From contig CAYUEV010000002.1 of assembly GCA_964443825.1 (NCBI GenBank), forward strand, positions 8,289 to 72,288: a stretch of DNA of 64,000 nt, read 5' to 3'. Below are positions 31,427 to 41,141 of the stretch, one piece after another; position 1 is the stretch's first letter, and the number at the start of each line of letters is the position of its first letter. This DNA is from UBA1081 sp964443825 (GTDB lineage: Bacteria; Bacillota; Clostridia; Oscillospirales; Acutalibacteraceae). Both the position numbers and the translations under genes were made by a program. A model generated the notes under the pieces. It had not been told where the DNA came from and ran no database searches. It saw only the letters and a list, made by a program, of their open reading frames with translations.

Positions 31427-34400
31427 TTGCTTCACCTTATTATAGGGCGGTCTTCAAGCGGAAAGACTACTTTAATAAGAAAAATAATATCAGAAAAACT
31501 TGATTCCGGCGAGAAGGTAGCGCTTCTTGTGCCGGAACAGTTTTCATTTGAAAGCGAAAAAGGCATAATCTCTATGTTCGGGGCTCAAAAAGCCTCCCAA
31601 ATGGGGATACTGAGTTTTACTTCTCTTTCCGAAAAAATACTCAATGAGTACGAAAAAAACAGAAAACCGCCTGTGACGGACGCGGCGAGAGCCGTTATTA
31701 TGAGCCTCGCGATAGAAAATCTTTCCGAAAGCCTCACAATTTTTAAACGTTCCGGCAAAAACAAAAAGACGGTTTCAGGGCTTTTAAATATAATCGACGA
31801 AATGGCGGGAGGAGGCGTTCTCTCGTCCGATATTATAAAAGCGTCCGAAAACGCGGGGAGCGCGACCCTCGCCGAAAAGGCGCACGAGATAGACTTAATA
31901 TCGCAAATGTACGGGTCTTTAATTGAAAAAAGTTTTTCAGACGACAGATATATAATAAACAAAGCCTCCGCAATAATAGCCGAAAAATCGCTTTTTAAAG
32001 ATTATTGCGTTTTTTTTGACGAGTTTATGAGCTTTACCTCACAGGAAAGACTAATGCTTTCGGAAATCGTTAAAAACGCGAAAGACGTGTATATAACTCA
32101 GTGCGCCGACGGTATTCACGATAAATCAGGCGGCTCGGGAGTTTTTTCATATTCGCTGGAAAGCATAAATAATCTTATCTCTCTTTCAAACAAAAGCGAC
32201 GTAAAAATATCAAAACCCGTTATTTTAAACGACTATTTCGGATCTTCTCACAATTCTATTAAAGCTCTTGAAAAAGGAGTTTACGAGCCTTCCCCGGAAG
32301 TTTATAACGAGCCGTGCGACAACATAATAACAGTTTCGGCGCCAAATCTTTACGACGAATGCGAGTTCGCGGCGGTTACGGCTAAAAAGCTCATAAGAGA
32401 AAAGGGTTTAAGATATAGAGACATAGTCGTCGTGGCAAGAAGCGACGGTTACCTTAGAAATCTTCCTTTCGCTTTTAAAAAGTACGACATACCCGTTTTT
32501 ATGGACAGAAGAAGAACTCTCGACAGCGAACTTATTGTTTTGTACGCCGAAAGCGCTCTTACTCTCGCGGCAAACGGTATTTCAACCGATTCGGTCTTTC
32601 GCTACTTAAGGACTTATCTTACCAATATCCCAAGAGAAGATATAGACGAACTTGAAAATTATACCTTTATGTGGCAGATAAATTACTCGTCATGGCAAAC
32701 TGAATGGAAAAATCACCCGCTGGGAATAGGAAACGAGTTCGACGAAAAAGCAAAAGAAAAATTAAAACTCATCAACGAAACAAGAAAAAAAGTAATAGAA
32801 CCTGTAATAAAACTTAAAAACGACATAGAAGGAAAAACGGGCGAAGAAGCCGTAAAAGCTTTATACTGTTTTTTAATAGACACGGGTTCTGACAAGAATC
32901 TCTTGTCATTCGCTCTGACTCTCGACAATGAGAACGCTTACGAGTGCGAACGCTCGTGGGACGAGTTTATGACGGCTTTGTCGCTTTTAGCCGATATAAC
33001 AAAAGACAAAATCATGACGACGGCGAGATTTTTAGAGCTTTTTAAAATTATGACGTCATCGTCCGACATAGGTTCTCTGCCCGGAAGTCTTGACGAAATT
33101 ACGGTAGGTTCGGCCGACAGAATAAGAGTGGAAAATAAAAAAGTTCTGTTTCTTTTAGGCGCTAACGAAGGTATATTTCCAAGAGAGCCAAACGACGTTA
33201 GCATTTTGTCAGGCAACGAGAGAAGACTTTTAAAAAATCAGAGCGTGGATTTAGGCGGCGGGAGCGAAGAACTTGTGATGAAAGAGCGTCTTAACGTATA
33301 TAGAACGCTCGCTATTCCAAAAGATCTGCTTTTTATTTCGTATTCGTCGGGGGATTTATCGGGTTCGGCCTCCCTTCCTTCCGAAATCGTGACGATGGTA
33401 GATAAAATTATACCGCGTCATAAAAAAATAAATTATTCTCTTTTGCCGGAATTTTACTTTGTCGAAAGTAAAAAATCGGCTTTCGACAGCGCTCTTTCGC
33501 ATTATTCCGATAACACTATATACTCGGAATCCCTTAAAAGTTATGTGTTTTCGACAGACGACTATTTAAATTCACGTGAATATATAGACAAATCCGTTAA
33601 GAAGACCCCCGTAAAAATAAACGACAAAAATATAGCGATCGATCTTTTTGGCGAAAAAATGTACGTTACGCCGTCGAGAATTGAAGAATACTATAAATGC
33701 CCGTTCAGGTACTTTTGCAGATACGGTTTAAAAGCTTTTCCCGTCGGCAAATCTTCATTCGACCCTAAAATAAGAGGTCTTCTCGTCCACTACACTTTAG
33801 AAAATCTTTTTTCCCGCTTTGGGAGCAAAGGGCTTACCGAGCTTACCCCAAACGAGCGTGAACAATATGTGAGCGAAAGCGTTTGGAGCTACGCGGAAAA
33901 ATATATGGGCGGGAAAGAAAATCTACCTGAAAGACTCATATATTCCGTCGACAGAAGCCGCAAAATAATTCTCACCATATTAGAAAGACTCGTAAGCGAA
34001 TTTAACGCGTGTCTTTTTGAAACAAGGGACGTAGAGCTTAAAATAGGCTACGACGGGAAAATAAAACCTTATATCATTAAATCCGAATCCGGGGAAATCG
34101 TTATAAGCGGCATAGTCGACAGGATAGATACTATGAACGCGTCCGGCGATAAAGTCTATATAAGAGTTATTGATTACAAAACAGGCGGCAAGGATTTTAA
34201 TTTAAACGACGTTTTATCGGGTCTTAATATCCAAACGCTAATTTACTTAATTTGTTTAACTGAAAACGGAAAAGAACGTTACGGCGATATGATTCCCGCC
34301 GGAATACTTTACGTCCCCGCCACAAAAATAAAGAGCGAACTGCCGAGAAACTCCTCGAACGACAGTTTTTATGAGCTTCTAATTAAAAACAGCAGGATGA

Positions 34401-34747
34401 AAGGAATGATCTTAAACGACCCTAAAGTAGTTTTAGGGATGGATCCGTCGGGAAAAGGCAGATTGATAGAGGCTAAGATTAAAGACGGAGAAGTAACGGG
34501 AAAGACGTTTACTTTAAGCCGATTCGCTCTGCTTCACAGAGTAGTCGATAAAATAATAAAGGACGCCGCGACTTTTCTTCACAACGGGAGAATCGAGGCG
34601 AAACCCATTCTTGACGGCGACTATAAAAACACGTGCGAGTACTGCGATTATAAAACGATTTGCAGAAGAGAAGAATCAGACGATTATGAAACGCTCTTTA
34701 AAGGGGACGCGTGGACTCAAATAGAAAAAGAAGCTTGCGACGATTAA
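31427..34747 (+). CDS. addB: AddB subunit of the AddAB helicase-nuclease
   Basis: This 1106-residue protein is the AddB subunit of the double-strand-break processing complex that makes 3' tails for RecA and recognises Chi. It starts with TTG at 31427 after AGCGGGGCGG. The degenerate helicase Walker A GRSSSGKTT is at residues 7-15. The C-terminal RecB-like nuclease domain has VIDYKTGG, and the four cysteines of the iron-sulfur pin are split between YKCPFRYFC (near 760) and CEYCDYKTIC (near 1070). The AddA gene follows 37 bases later. Confidence 0.92.
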   Translation: MLHLIIGRSSSGKTTLIRKIISEKLDSGEKVALLVPEQFSFESEKGIISMFGAQKASQMGILSFTSLSEKILNEYEKNRKPPVTDAARAVIMSLAIENLSESLTIFKRSGKNKKTVSGLLNIIDEMAGGGVLSSDIIKASENAGSATLAEKAHEIDLISQMYGSLIEKSFSDDRYIINKASAIIAEKSLFKDYCVFFDEFMSFTSQERLMLSEIVKNAKDVYITQCADGIHDKSGGSGVFSYSLESINNLISLSNKSDVKISKPVILNDYFGSSHNSIKALEKGVYEPSPEVYNEPCDNIITVSAPNLYDECEFAAVTAKKLIREKGLRYRDIVVVARSDGYLRNLPFAFKKYDIPVFMDRRRTLDSELIVLYAESALTLAANGISTDSVFRYLRTYLTNIPREDIDELENYTFMWQINYSSWQTEWKNHPLGIGNEFDEKAKEKLKLINETRKKVIEPVIKLKNDIEGKTGEEAVKALYCFLIDTGSDKNLLSFALTLDNENAYECERSWDEFMTALSLLADITKDKIMTTARFLELFKIMTSSSDIGSLPGSLDEITVGSADRIRVENKKVLFLLGANEGIFPREPNDVSILSGNERRLLKNQSVDLGGGSEELVMKERLNVYRTLAIPKDLLFISYSSGDLSGSASLPSEIVTMVDKIIPRHKKINYSLLPEFYFVESKKSAFDSALSHYSDNTIYSESLKSYVFSTDDYLNSREYIDKSVKKTPVKINDKNIAIDLFGEKMYVTPSRIEEYYKCPFRYFCRYGLKAFPVGKSSFDPKIRGLLVHYTLENLFSRFGSKGLTELTPNEREQYVSESVWSYAEKYMGGKENLPERLIYSVDRSRKIILTILERLVSEFNACLFETRDVELKIGYDGKIKPYIIKSESGEIVISGIVDRIDTMNASGDKVYIRVIDYKTGGKDFNLNDVLSGLNIQTLIYLICLTENGKERYGDMIPAGILYVPATKIKSELPRNSSNDSFYELLIKNSRMKGMILNDPKVVLGMDPSGKGRLIEAKIKDGEVTGKTFTLSRFALLHRVVDKIIKDAATFLHNGRIEAKPILDGDYKNTCEYCDYKTICRREESDDYETLFKGDAWTQIEKEACDD

Positions 34748-34784
34748 ACTTTAAAATTTTAACTTTTGATGGGAGGAATATGTT

Positions 34785-37700
34785 ATGGCTCCGAAAAACT
34801 GGACTCCGCAGCAGTTAAACGCTATAAACAGCAGGGGAGGGGCGCTCCTCCTGTCGGCGGCGGCCGGGTCCGGCAAAACGGCCGTGCTTACCGAGAGAAT
34901 AATAAAACTTTTAACCGAGGGCGACAATCCGATAGAGCCGTCGGAACTTCTTGTCGTCACGTTTACAAACGCCGCCGCCAAGGAAATGAAAAAGAGAATT
35001 AACGACGGAATAGACGACCTTATAAGTTTCGACCCTTCAAACCCTTTTTTAAGAAGCGTTAAAACGAAACTTTGCGACGCGGAAATCACGACTATAGACT
35101 CTTTTTGTTTAAAATTAGTGAGAGAAAATTTTAACGACGCGGGAGTAGAACCCGATTTTACGATACTTGAAAGTTCCGACAAGTCAATTTTAGAATCCGA
35201 CGCTATCAGGGAAACGCTCGATGATCTTTGCAAAAAGAAGCCGGAAATTTACGATATGCTAAATTCCGTCACTTCATACAGAAACGACGATAGCGAGCTT
35301 ATTAAAAAAATACGCCGCCTTTATGATTTTTCAAGGAGTTTCCCCTTTCCCGATGTTTGGTTAGACCAAGTCAGGGATATGTATAAAACGAAAACCGGAA
35401 ATTTAGGCGATTCCGTTTGGGGCAGGATAATTTTTGAAAACGTCTTAGTAACCATTGACTTCTGCGAAAGCCTTATAAACAGCGCCGCAAACGACGTTGT
35501 CGGAAGCGAAATTTTCGAAGATAAATACCTTGAACCTTTAAACTCTTGCCACAGCGTTTTAAAGAAATTAAAAAATTTAATAAACGGCGGGGAGTGGGAC
35601 GAGTTAGCCCGTCGCCCCGAATATTTCTCATTAGGGAAACTCCCGCCCGCTCCCAAAGGTCACGCGAACGACCCCGAAAAATTATTATCCGAGGGGAAAT
35701 TTAAAAAGGCGAAAACGCTTCTTTTATCGTGTTCCGAAAAGTTTTGCGCCGACATGGACGAACATTTAAAAGACTGTTCTTTACTTTTGCCCGTAATAGA
35801 CGCTTTAATCGACGCCGTAAAAAATTTCAGTCTTAATTTTGAGAGGCTTCAAAAAGAGGCGGGCGGTTACACGTTTTCGGATATAATGCACAGCGCTTTA
35901 AAGCTGCTTGTAAAAAACGAAAACGGTAAAATAATAAGAACGCCTTTAGCCGAGAACCTTGAAAAGAGATACGCCGAAATACTGATAGACGAGTATCAGG
36001 ACACAAACGAAGCGCAGGACATGCTTTTTAATATGATTTCAAGATTCGGGCAAAATATTTTCGCCGTGGGCGACGTAAAGCAAAGCATATATCGTTTTAG
36101 ATTGGCGAGTCCCGATATATTTATTAAAAAGAGCCGCGAATACGCGCCTTATGACGGCAAAACTTATCCCGCCGAGATAATTTTGGGCAAAAATTTCAGA
36201 AGCAGAAAAGGAATTCTCGACAACATAAATTTCCTTTTTAAACATATCTTATCGGATTATGTCGGCGAAATGGAATATACCGATAAAGAATCCCTTTATT
36301 ACGGCGCCGATTTTAACGAAATTAGCGAGCCTGAAACGGAACTTAGATTTTACGAGACCGACTACCAGTCAAACGAACCCGCTTACGTCGCCTCTGTAAT
36401 AGAAAAACTTTTAAAAGACAGGTTTAAAATTTCCGATAAAAACGGGGAAAGAGAAATTCTCCCGGGCGACATATGCGTGCTTTTAAGGAGTACCGCGGAA
36501 AAAGCTCAAAAATATATAGACGCTTTAACCGAAAGAGGGATTGACGCGACGACAGAAAACAAATTAAGCCTTTTTGATTCGCCTGATTTTAACGTTTTTT
36601 TATCGCTTTTAAAAGTCATAAACAACCCTACGGACGACGTAAGTCTTCTCGCAGTGTTATTTTCGCCGATGTTCGCTTTTACGGCGGACGAAGTCGCTAA
36701 AATAAGACTTTCATGTAAAGATGAAAGACTGATAACGGCGTTAAAAAAATATTCCGAAACCGATCGGAAATCCCGCGTTTTTTTAGAAAAAATCGATTAT
36801 TACAGATCTATGTCCGCTATAACGCCTTTTGATATTTTTGTGAGAAATCTACTTGACGACACGGGGTATATGTCTATAGTCGGCGCGTTCGGCGGCGGCG
36901 CTTACAGAAAAAGAGATCTTCTCATTCTCTCTGAACTTGCCGAAAAATACCGTTCGTCCGGCGGGTCAGGTATAGGCGGCTTTATAAGATATATCGAAAA
37001 AGCGGCTGAAAGCAAAGCTGTTGTTCCCGCGTTTTCATTAAGCTCCGAAAACGAAAACGCCGTAAAAATTTTAAGCATACATAAGTCCAAAGGTCTTGAA
37101 TTTCCCGTTGTGATTTTAGCCGATTGCTCTAAAAAATTTAATTTAGCGGACGTAAACGACGATATGATAATAAGCCCTAAAACCGGCGTAGGTATGGTCA
37201 TAATTAACGACGATAAACTCCAAAAATACTCCACGGTAGGTCATATAGCCGCGAAAACAGCCGTTAAAAGGTCGCTTATATCGGAAGAGCTGAGAGTTCT
37301 CTACGTCGCGATGACGAGAGCTAAAGAAAAGCTTATTATGGTATCTTCCTTAAAAGACGTTAAAAAGACCGTATACGACATGAGTTTAAACGCGACTGAT
37401 GAAGAAAAAATTTCCCCCGCCGCCATATTTAACGCGACTTCTTACGCCCAGTGGCTCATAATGGGATATTTAACTCATCCGTCTTTTAAAGAAAAATTCC
37501 CGGATATAAAAATAAAAAGCAGGGCGGACGTTCCCTTTTCTCCTATAAAAATAACGATCGACAGTTTTAAATATTTTACGCCGGAAATTCACGAAGTCGA
37601 AAAACCCTCTCCCGACATAAAAATTATAAACGAAGTTAAAAAAAGAGTCGAGTATAAATATCCCTACGTCCTGCCGCCCGATCAAAGGCCTAAAAGAACC

Positions 37701-38291
37701 GCGTCGGACTTTGAAAAAAGAGCGTTTAATCCCGATTATTTCGCGTCGTCAAAACCGTCGTTTTTAAACGAATTTAAATTAACTCCCGCGAAAGTCGGCG
37801 TTTTAAACCACCTATTTATGGAAAACGTCGATTTTAACGCTAGAAACGCTAAAGACGAACTTTCCCGCATGGTAAAAGAAGGTATATTCGACGAAACAAG
37901 CGCGGCGGTCATTAAAATTAAAAATATGGACATATTCTTAAAGTCGCCTCTCGTTAAAAGAATAAGAAACGCCGATTTAGTTCTAAGGGAGAAAGAATTC
38001 AACGTAAATATTCCTCTCTGCGAAATTGAAAACGACGTCGCCGACAACGTAAAAAATGAAAACATACTCGTTTTAGGTAAAGCCGATCTCGTCTTTATTG
38101 AAAATGACGAAGCCGTTGTTGTCGATTATAAAACCGACAGAAATAAAACAGGGAATGAACTTATAGAATTATATAAAGGTCAGCTTAGAATTTATAAAAA
38201 CGCGGTTGAGCAAATCCTCTTAAAACCCGTTAAAGAAGCTTATATTTATTCGATAAATAATAACAAAGAATATTCTGTCGATTTTAAATAA
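34785..38291 (+). CDS. addA: AddA subunit of the AddAB helicase-nuclease
   Basis: This 1168-residue UvrD/RecB-like protein provides the 3'-5' helicase and the second nuclease. Walker A is AAGSGKT (26-32); other SF1A motifs are ITTIDSFC, LIDEYQDTNEAQ, GDVKQSIYRFRLASP, LSIHKSKGLEFPVV and LRVLYVAMTRAKEKL. The C-terminal nuclease domain has GKADLVF...VVDYKTDR. ATG 34785 follows a GGGAGG site. The order addB-addA is the classic Firmicutes arrangement. Confidence 0.96.
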   Translation: MAPKNWTPQQLNAINSRGGALLLSAAAGSGKTAVLTERIIKLLTEGDNPIEPSELLVVTFTNAAAKEMKKRINDGIDDLISFDPSNPFLRSVKTKLCDAEITTIDSFCLKLVRENFNDAGVEPDFTILESSDKSILESDAIRETLDDLCKKKPEIYDMLNSVTSYRNDDSELIKKIRRLYDFSRSFPFPDVWLDQVRDMYKTKTGNLGDSVWGRIIFENVLVTIDFCESLINSAANDVVGSEIFEDKYLEPLNSCHSVLKKLKNLINGGEWDELARRPEYFSLGKLPPAPKGHANDPEKLLSEGKFKKAKTLLLSCSEKFCADMDEHLKDCSLLLPVIDALIDAVKNFSLNFERLQKEAGGYTFSDIMHSALKLLVKNENGKIIRTPLAENLEKRYAEILIDEYQDTNEAQDMLFNMISRFGQNIFAVGDVKQSIYRFRLASPDIFIKKSREYAPYDGKTYPAEIILGKNFRSRKGILDNINFLFKHILSDYVGEMEYTDKESLYYGADFNEISEPETELRFYETDYQSNEPAYVASVIEKLLKDRFKISDKNGEREILPGDICVLLRSTAEKAQKYIDALTERGIDATTENKLSLFDSPDFNVFLSLLKVINNPTDDVSLLAVLFSPMFAFTADEVAKIRLSCKDERLITALKKYSETDRKSRVFLEKIDYYRSMSAITPFDIFVRNLLDDTGYMSIVGAFGGGAYRKRDLLILSELAEKYRSSGGSGIGGFIRYIEKAAESKAVVPAFSLSSENENAVKILSIHKSKGLEFPVVILADCSKKFNLADVNDDMIISPKTGVGMVIINDDKLQKYSTVGHIAAKTAVKRSLISEELRVLYVAMTRAKEKLIMVSSLKDVKKTVYDMSLNATDEEKISPAAIFNATSYAQWLIMGYLTHPSFKEKFPDIKIKSRADVPFSPIKITIDSFKYFTPEIHEVEKPSPDIKIINEVKKRVEYKYPYVLPPDQRPKRTASDFEKRAFNPDYFASSKPSFLNEFKLTPAKVGVLNHLFMENVDFNARNAKDELSRMVKEGIFDETSAAVIKIKNMDIFLKSPLVKRIRNADLVLREKEFNVNIPLCEIENDVADNVKNENILVLGKADLVFIENDEAVVVDYKTDRNKTGNELIELYKGQLRIYKNAVEQILLKPVKEAYIYSINNNKEYSVDFK

Positions 38292-38321
38292 GACCGCTTT
38301 AAAATATATTTTTATTTTCTA

Positions 38322-38350
38322 TTGATTTTTTACGTTTTTTATATTATAAT
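38322..38350 (+). promoter_or_regulatory. Promoter of the SRP RNA gene
   Basis: TTGATT (38322-38327) and TATAAT (38345-38350) are separated by 17 bases. Transcription should begin near 38357, at the first bases of the SRP RNA. Confidence 0.8.
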
Positions 38351-38357
38351 GTAACCG

Positions 38358-38502
38358 TAAAGTCCAGCTTCTATCATGCGGCGTGTAGGTCTGTGCGGCG
38401 GAGCGCCGTGAACCATGTCAGGCGGGGAACCGAGCAGCATTAAGCGGAGAGCCCGCGCGATACAGTCAGCCTGCGCGCCGTATGACCGAGGTTGGACTTT
38501 TT
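38358..38502 (+). ncRNA. ffs: Signal recognition particle RNA (bacterial type)
   Basis: The conserved SRP domain is clear: ATGTCAGG, a GGAA tetraloop closed by CGG/CCG, and AGCAGCATTAAG (about 38415-38445). The ends close into a long rod: GTCCAGCTTC (38362-38371) pairs with GAGGTTGGAC (38488-38497), and TCATGCGGCG pairs with CGCCGTATGA inside it. The closing helix followed by TTTTT acts as terminator. The length of about 145 bases lies between the roughly 100-base small type and the 265-base Bacillus type. The location directly before dnaX is standard in Firmicutes. Confidence 0.93.
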
Positions 38503-38523
38503 ATTATAAAACGGAGACATAAA

Positions 38524-40110
38524 TTGTACAGAGTTTTATATAGAAAATGGCGCCCAAAAACATTCGACGACGTAGTAGGACAAAGCCACGTTACGAAAAC
38601 TCTTAAAACCGAAATAAAAGAAAACCATCTTTCCCACGCCTATCTTTTTACAGGGTCGAGAGGCACAGGGAAGACTTCTTGCGCTAAAATTTTCGCGAAG
38701 GCCGTAAACTGCCTTCATCCCGTAAACGGAAACCCCTGCAACGAATGCGAAGTATGCAAAGAAATTGACCGGGGCTCTTTGGTGGACGTTGTGGAAATGG
38801 ACGCCGCCAGCAACAGAGGTATAAACGATATTAGAGACATTCAGGAAATAATCGAAACGCCTCCGTCAAAAGTCAAATACAGAGTATACATCGTCGACGA
38901 AGTTCATATGCTCTCTAACGAGGCTTTTAACGCGCTTTTAAAAACCATTGAAGAGCCTCCCTCCGACATTATATTTATTTTTGCCACCACCGACGTCCAG
39001 AAAGTCCCTCAAACCATACTTTCACGTTGTCAGAGGTATGATTTTCACAGAATATCCGCCAAAGATATAATAAACAGATTAAAATTTATAGCCGATAAAG
39101 AGAACGTAACCGTTACCGAAGACGCGGCCACCATGATAGCGAGAATATCAGACGGCTGCATGAGAGACGCTCTTTCGCTGTTTGACGCGTGTATAAATAA
39201 GTCTTCAAACGTCGATTCACTTGTCGTATCAGACGTTGCCGGCGTTATGGACGCCTCTTATCTTTATTCTCTTTCTCACGCCTTTAAAGAAAAAGACGTT
39301 TCTAAGGCCTTGGCTGTAGTAAACGATCTTTATAATTCGTCATACGACAGCGAAAAGCTCTGCCGCGATCTTTTAAACCACTTTAGAAATATCCTTATCG
39401 TCAAAAGCGTCGTGAAGCCTAAAGATATTTTAGTTTGCACAGATGAGGAATTAAATAGTCTTAAAGATATTTCAGAGATATTTTCCGCTGATGAGATTTT
39501 CAATATAACCGAAATATTGGCGAACGCGGTCGATTCCATAAAATCAACCGAGAACAGGCGGACGCAGCTTGAAATGGCGATTATAAGAATTTGTTCGCGG
39601 GACGTTCCCAATGCGATAGCGTCCGCTCTCTCAAGAATATCCGAACTTGAAAAGAGAATCGACGAGATTTCAAAGGAACTTAAACAGGATTTTAAACAAA
39701 ATGAGGAAGCCGCCTCTACGGTAACTCGCGACAATATTAAATTATTTGACGAAAAACCGAATATTAAGGAGCCGGATAGCGATTTAAGAGTGTTTGACGA
39801 CGATTTTAACGGCTCGCTTGAGACCCCGATATTTGACGACGACCCCGTTAAAAACGAAGAAGAACCCGAATTGCCGGGCGGCGATATGGCGGACGCGTGG
39901 GACAGGTGCGTATTAGACGTCGAAAAAAACTGCGCTATGTTTAAGGGAAGTCTTAACGGCTCCACGATAGAAATTAACGGCTCCGTTATTACCGTCAGCG
40001 GCTACAGGGAAGTTTTTCCGGCGGTATTTAACGCGGGCAAAGACGAACTTTTAAAATCAATAAAAAAATTTTTCGGTCAGGATAAGACCGTAAGATTAGG
40101 AAGCCCATAA
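38524..40110 (+). CDS. dnaX: DNA polymerase III subunits gamma/tau
   Basis: This is the clamp-loader ATPase subunit of the replicative polymerase. I place the start at TTG 38524 (528 residues, MYRVLYRKWRPKTFDDVVGQ), seven bases after CGGAGAC; a longer in-frame ATG at 38482 lies inside the SRP RNA. Walker A GSRGTGKT is at 44-51, the zinc module has Cys63, Cys72, Cys75 and Cys78, and VDEVHMLSNEAFNALLKTIEEPP and the sensor region follow. The last 120 residues are an acidic linker plus a small tau-like C-terminal domain. EbfC and RecR genes follow. Confidence 0.95.
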   Translation: MYRVLYRKWRPKTFDDVVGQSHVTKTLKTEIKENHLSHAYLFTGSRGTGKTSCAKIFAKAVNCLHPVNGNPCNECEVCKEIDRGSLVDVVEMDAASNRGINDIRDIQEIIETPPSKVKYRVYIVDEVHMLSNEAFNALLKTIEEPPSDIIFIFATTDVQKVPQTILSRCQRYDFHRISAKDIINRLKFIADKENVTVTEDAATMIARISDGCMRDALSLFDACINKSSNVDSLVVSDVAGVMDASYLYSLSHAFKEKDVSKALAVVNDLYNSSYDSEKLCRDLLNHFRNILIVKSVVKPKDILVCTDEELNSLKDISEIFSADEIFNITEILANAVDSIKSTENRRTQLEMAIIRICSRDVPNAIASALSRISELEKRIDEISKELKQDFKQNEEAASTVTRDNIKLFDEKPNIKEPDSDLRVFDDDFNGSLETPIFDDDPVKNEEEPELPGGDMADAWDRCVLDVEKNCAMFKGSLNGSTIEINGSVITVSGYREVFPAVFNAGKDELLKSIKKFFGQDKTVRLGSP

Positions 40111-40129
40111 ATTAAATCAGGTGATTAGA

Positions 40130-40471
40130 GTGAAAGCGAGAATACCAAACGCGAATCAGGGCGGCAACATGATGCAAAAGCTCCAGAAAATGCAGGAGGA
40201 GATGGCGCAAAAGCAGTCCGAAATAGAAGAAACCGAGTTTACGGCGTCTTCCGGCGGCGGCGCGGTGGAAGTCGTCGTGAGCGGAAAGCATGAAATAAAA
40301 TCAATTAAAATGCAGCCTGAAATAGTCGATCCCGACGATATAGATATGCTTGAGGATCTTCTTTTAGCGTCGTTAAACGAGGCCATGAGAAAAGCCGACG
40401 AGGCCATGGACTCCGAAATGGGCAAGTTTACGGGCGGATTGAATATTCCCGGAATGGGCGGTACGTTATAA
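40130..40471 (+). CDS. YbaB/EbfC family nucleoid-associated protein
   Basis: This 113-residue DNA-binding protein of the YbaB/EbfC family forms dimers that coat DNA. The GTG at 40130 (MKARIPNANQGG) follows AGGTGA at 40119-40124; a GTG at 40121 is also in frame but lies within that site. A Gly/Asn/Met-rich start, an amphipathic helix (MMQKLQKMQEEMAQKQSEIEE) and the VEVVVSGKHEIKSIKM strands fit the family. It lies between dnaX and recR, the standard conserved trio, and overlaps recR by one base. Confidence 0.93.
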   Translation: MKARIPNANQGGNMMQKLQKMQEEMAQKQSEIEETEFTASSGGGAVEVVVSGKHEIKSIKMQPEIVDPDDIDMLEDLLLASLNEAMRKADEAMDSEMGKFTGGLNIPGMGGTL

Positions 40472-41070
40472 TGCAATATAACGCGGCCGCTCTTCAAAAC
40501 CTCATAGAGCAGTTTGAAAAAATGCCCGGAATAGGCAGAAAAACCGCCGAGAGAATGGCGTTTTACGTACTAGCTCTCCCTAAAGAGGAAGCCCGGGAAC
40601 TGTCGTCCGCGATTTTGGAAGCGTCCTCGAAAATCCACAAGTGCAAGCTTTGCTGCAACCTTACCGAGGACGAGATTTGTCCTATTTGCAAAAGCGATAA
40701 GCGCGACCACTCGGTTATATGCGTTGTGGAAAATTCTCAAAGCCTTATGGCGATTGAAAAGACTAACGACTACAAAGGAACTTATCATGTTCTTCACGGC
40801 GCGATATCGCCTCTTGACGGCATAGGCCCTCAAGAGCTTACTATTAAAGAACTTCTTAAAAGAATAAACGATACGGACGTGCGCGAAGTGATAATCGCCA
40901 CAGACTCCGACGTAGAGGGAGAGGCTACCTCGATGTATTTAACGAAGCTCATAAAACCCCTTAACGTTAAAATCACAAGAATCGCTTTCGGTCTTCCTGT
41001 CGGAACCGATATTCAATACGCCGACAGCGTTACTCTTGGGAAGGCGATAGAAGGAAGGATCGTAGTATAA
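40471..41070 (+). CDS. recR: Recombination mediator RecR
   Basis: This 199-residue protein works with RecO and RecF in gap repair. The helix-hairpin-helix LIEQFEKMPGIGRKTAERMAFY, the C4 zinc finger (CKLCCNLTEDEICPICKSDKRD) and the Toprim domain (SVICVVENSQSLMAIEKT with later ATDSDVEGEATSMYL) are all present, with the usual length. The ATG uses the last base of the ebfC stop. Confidence 0.97.
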   Translation: MQYNAAALQNLIEQFEKMPGIGRKTAERMAFYVLALPKEEARELSSAILEASSKIHKCKLCCNLTEDEICPICKSDKRDHSVICVVENSQSLMAIEKTNDYKGTYHVLHGAISPLDGIGPQELTIKELLKRINDTDVREVIIATDSDVEGEATSMYLTKLIKPLNVKITRIAFGLPVGTDIQYADSVTLGKAIEGRIVV

Positions 41071-41141
41071 TATCATTATTTTTGTTAAATTGAGCATAAT
41101 TTAAAAATAAAAACAATATTTAATCTAAAGGGGCGATCCAT

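Noticed and set aside
38482..38523. Upstream in-frame ATG for dnaX
   Set aside because: It lies inside the SRP RNA; TTG 38524 has a proper ribosome site and gives the normal dnaX N-terminus.
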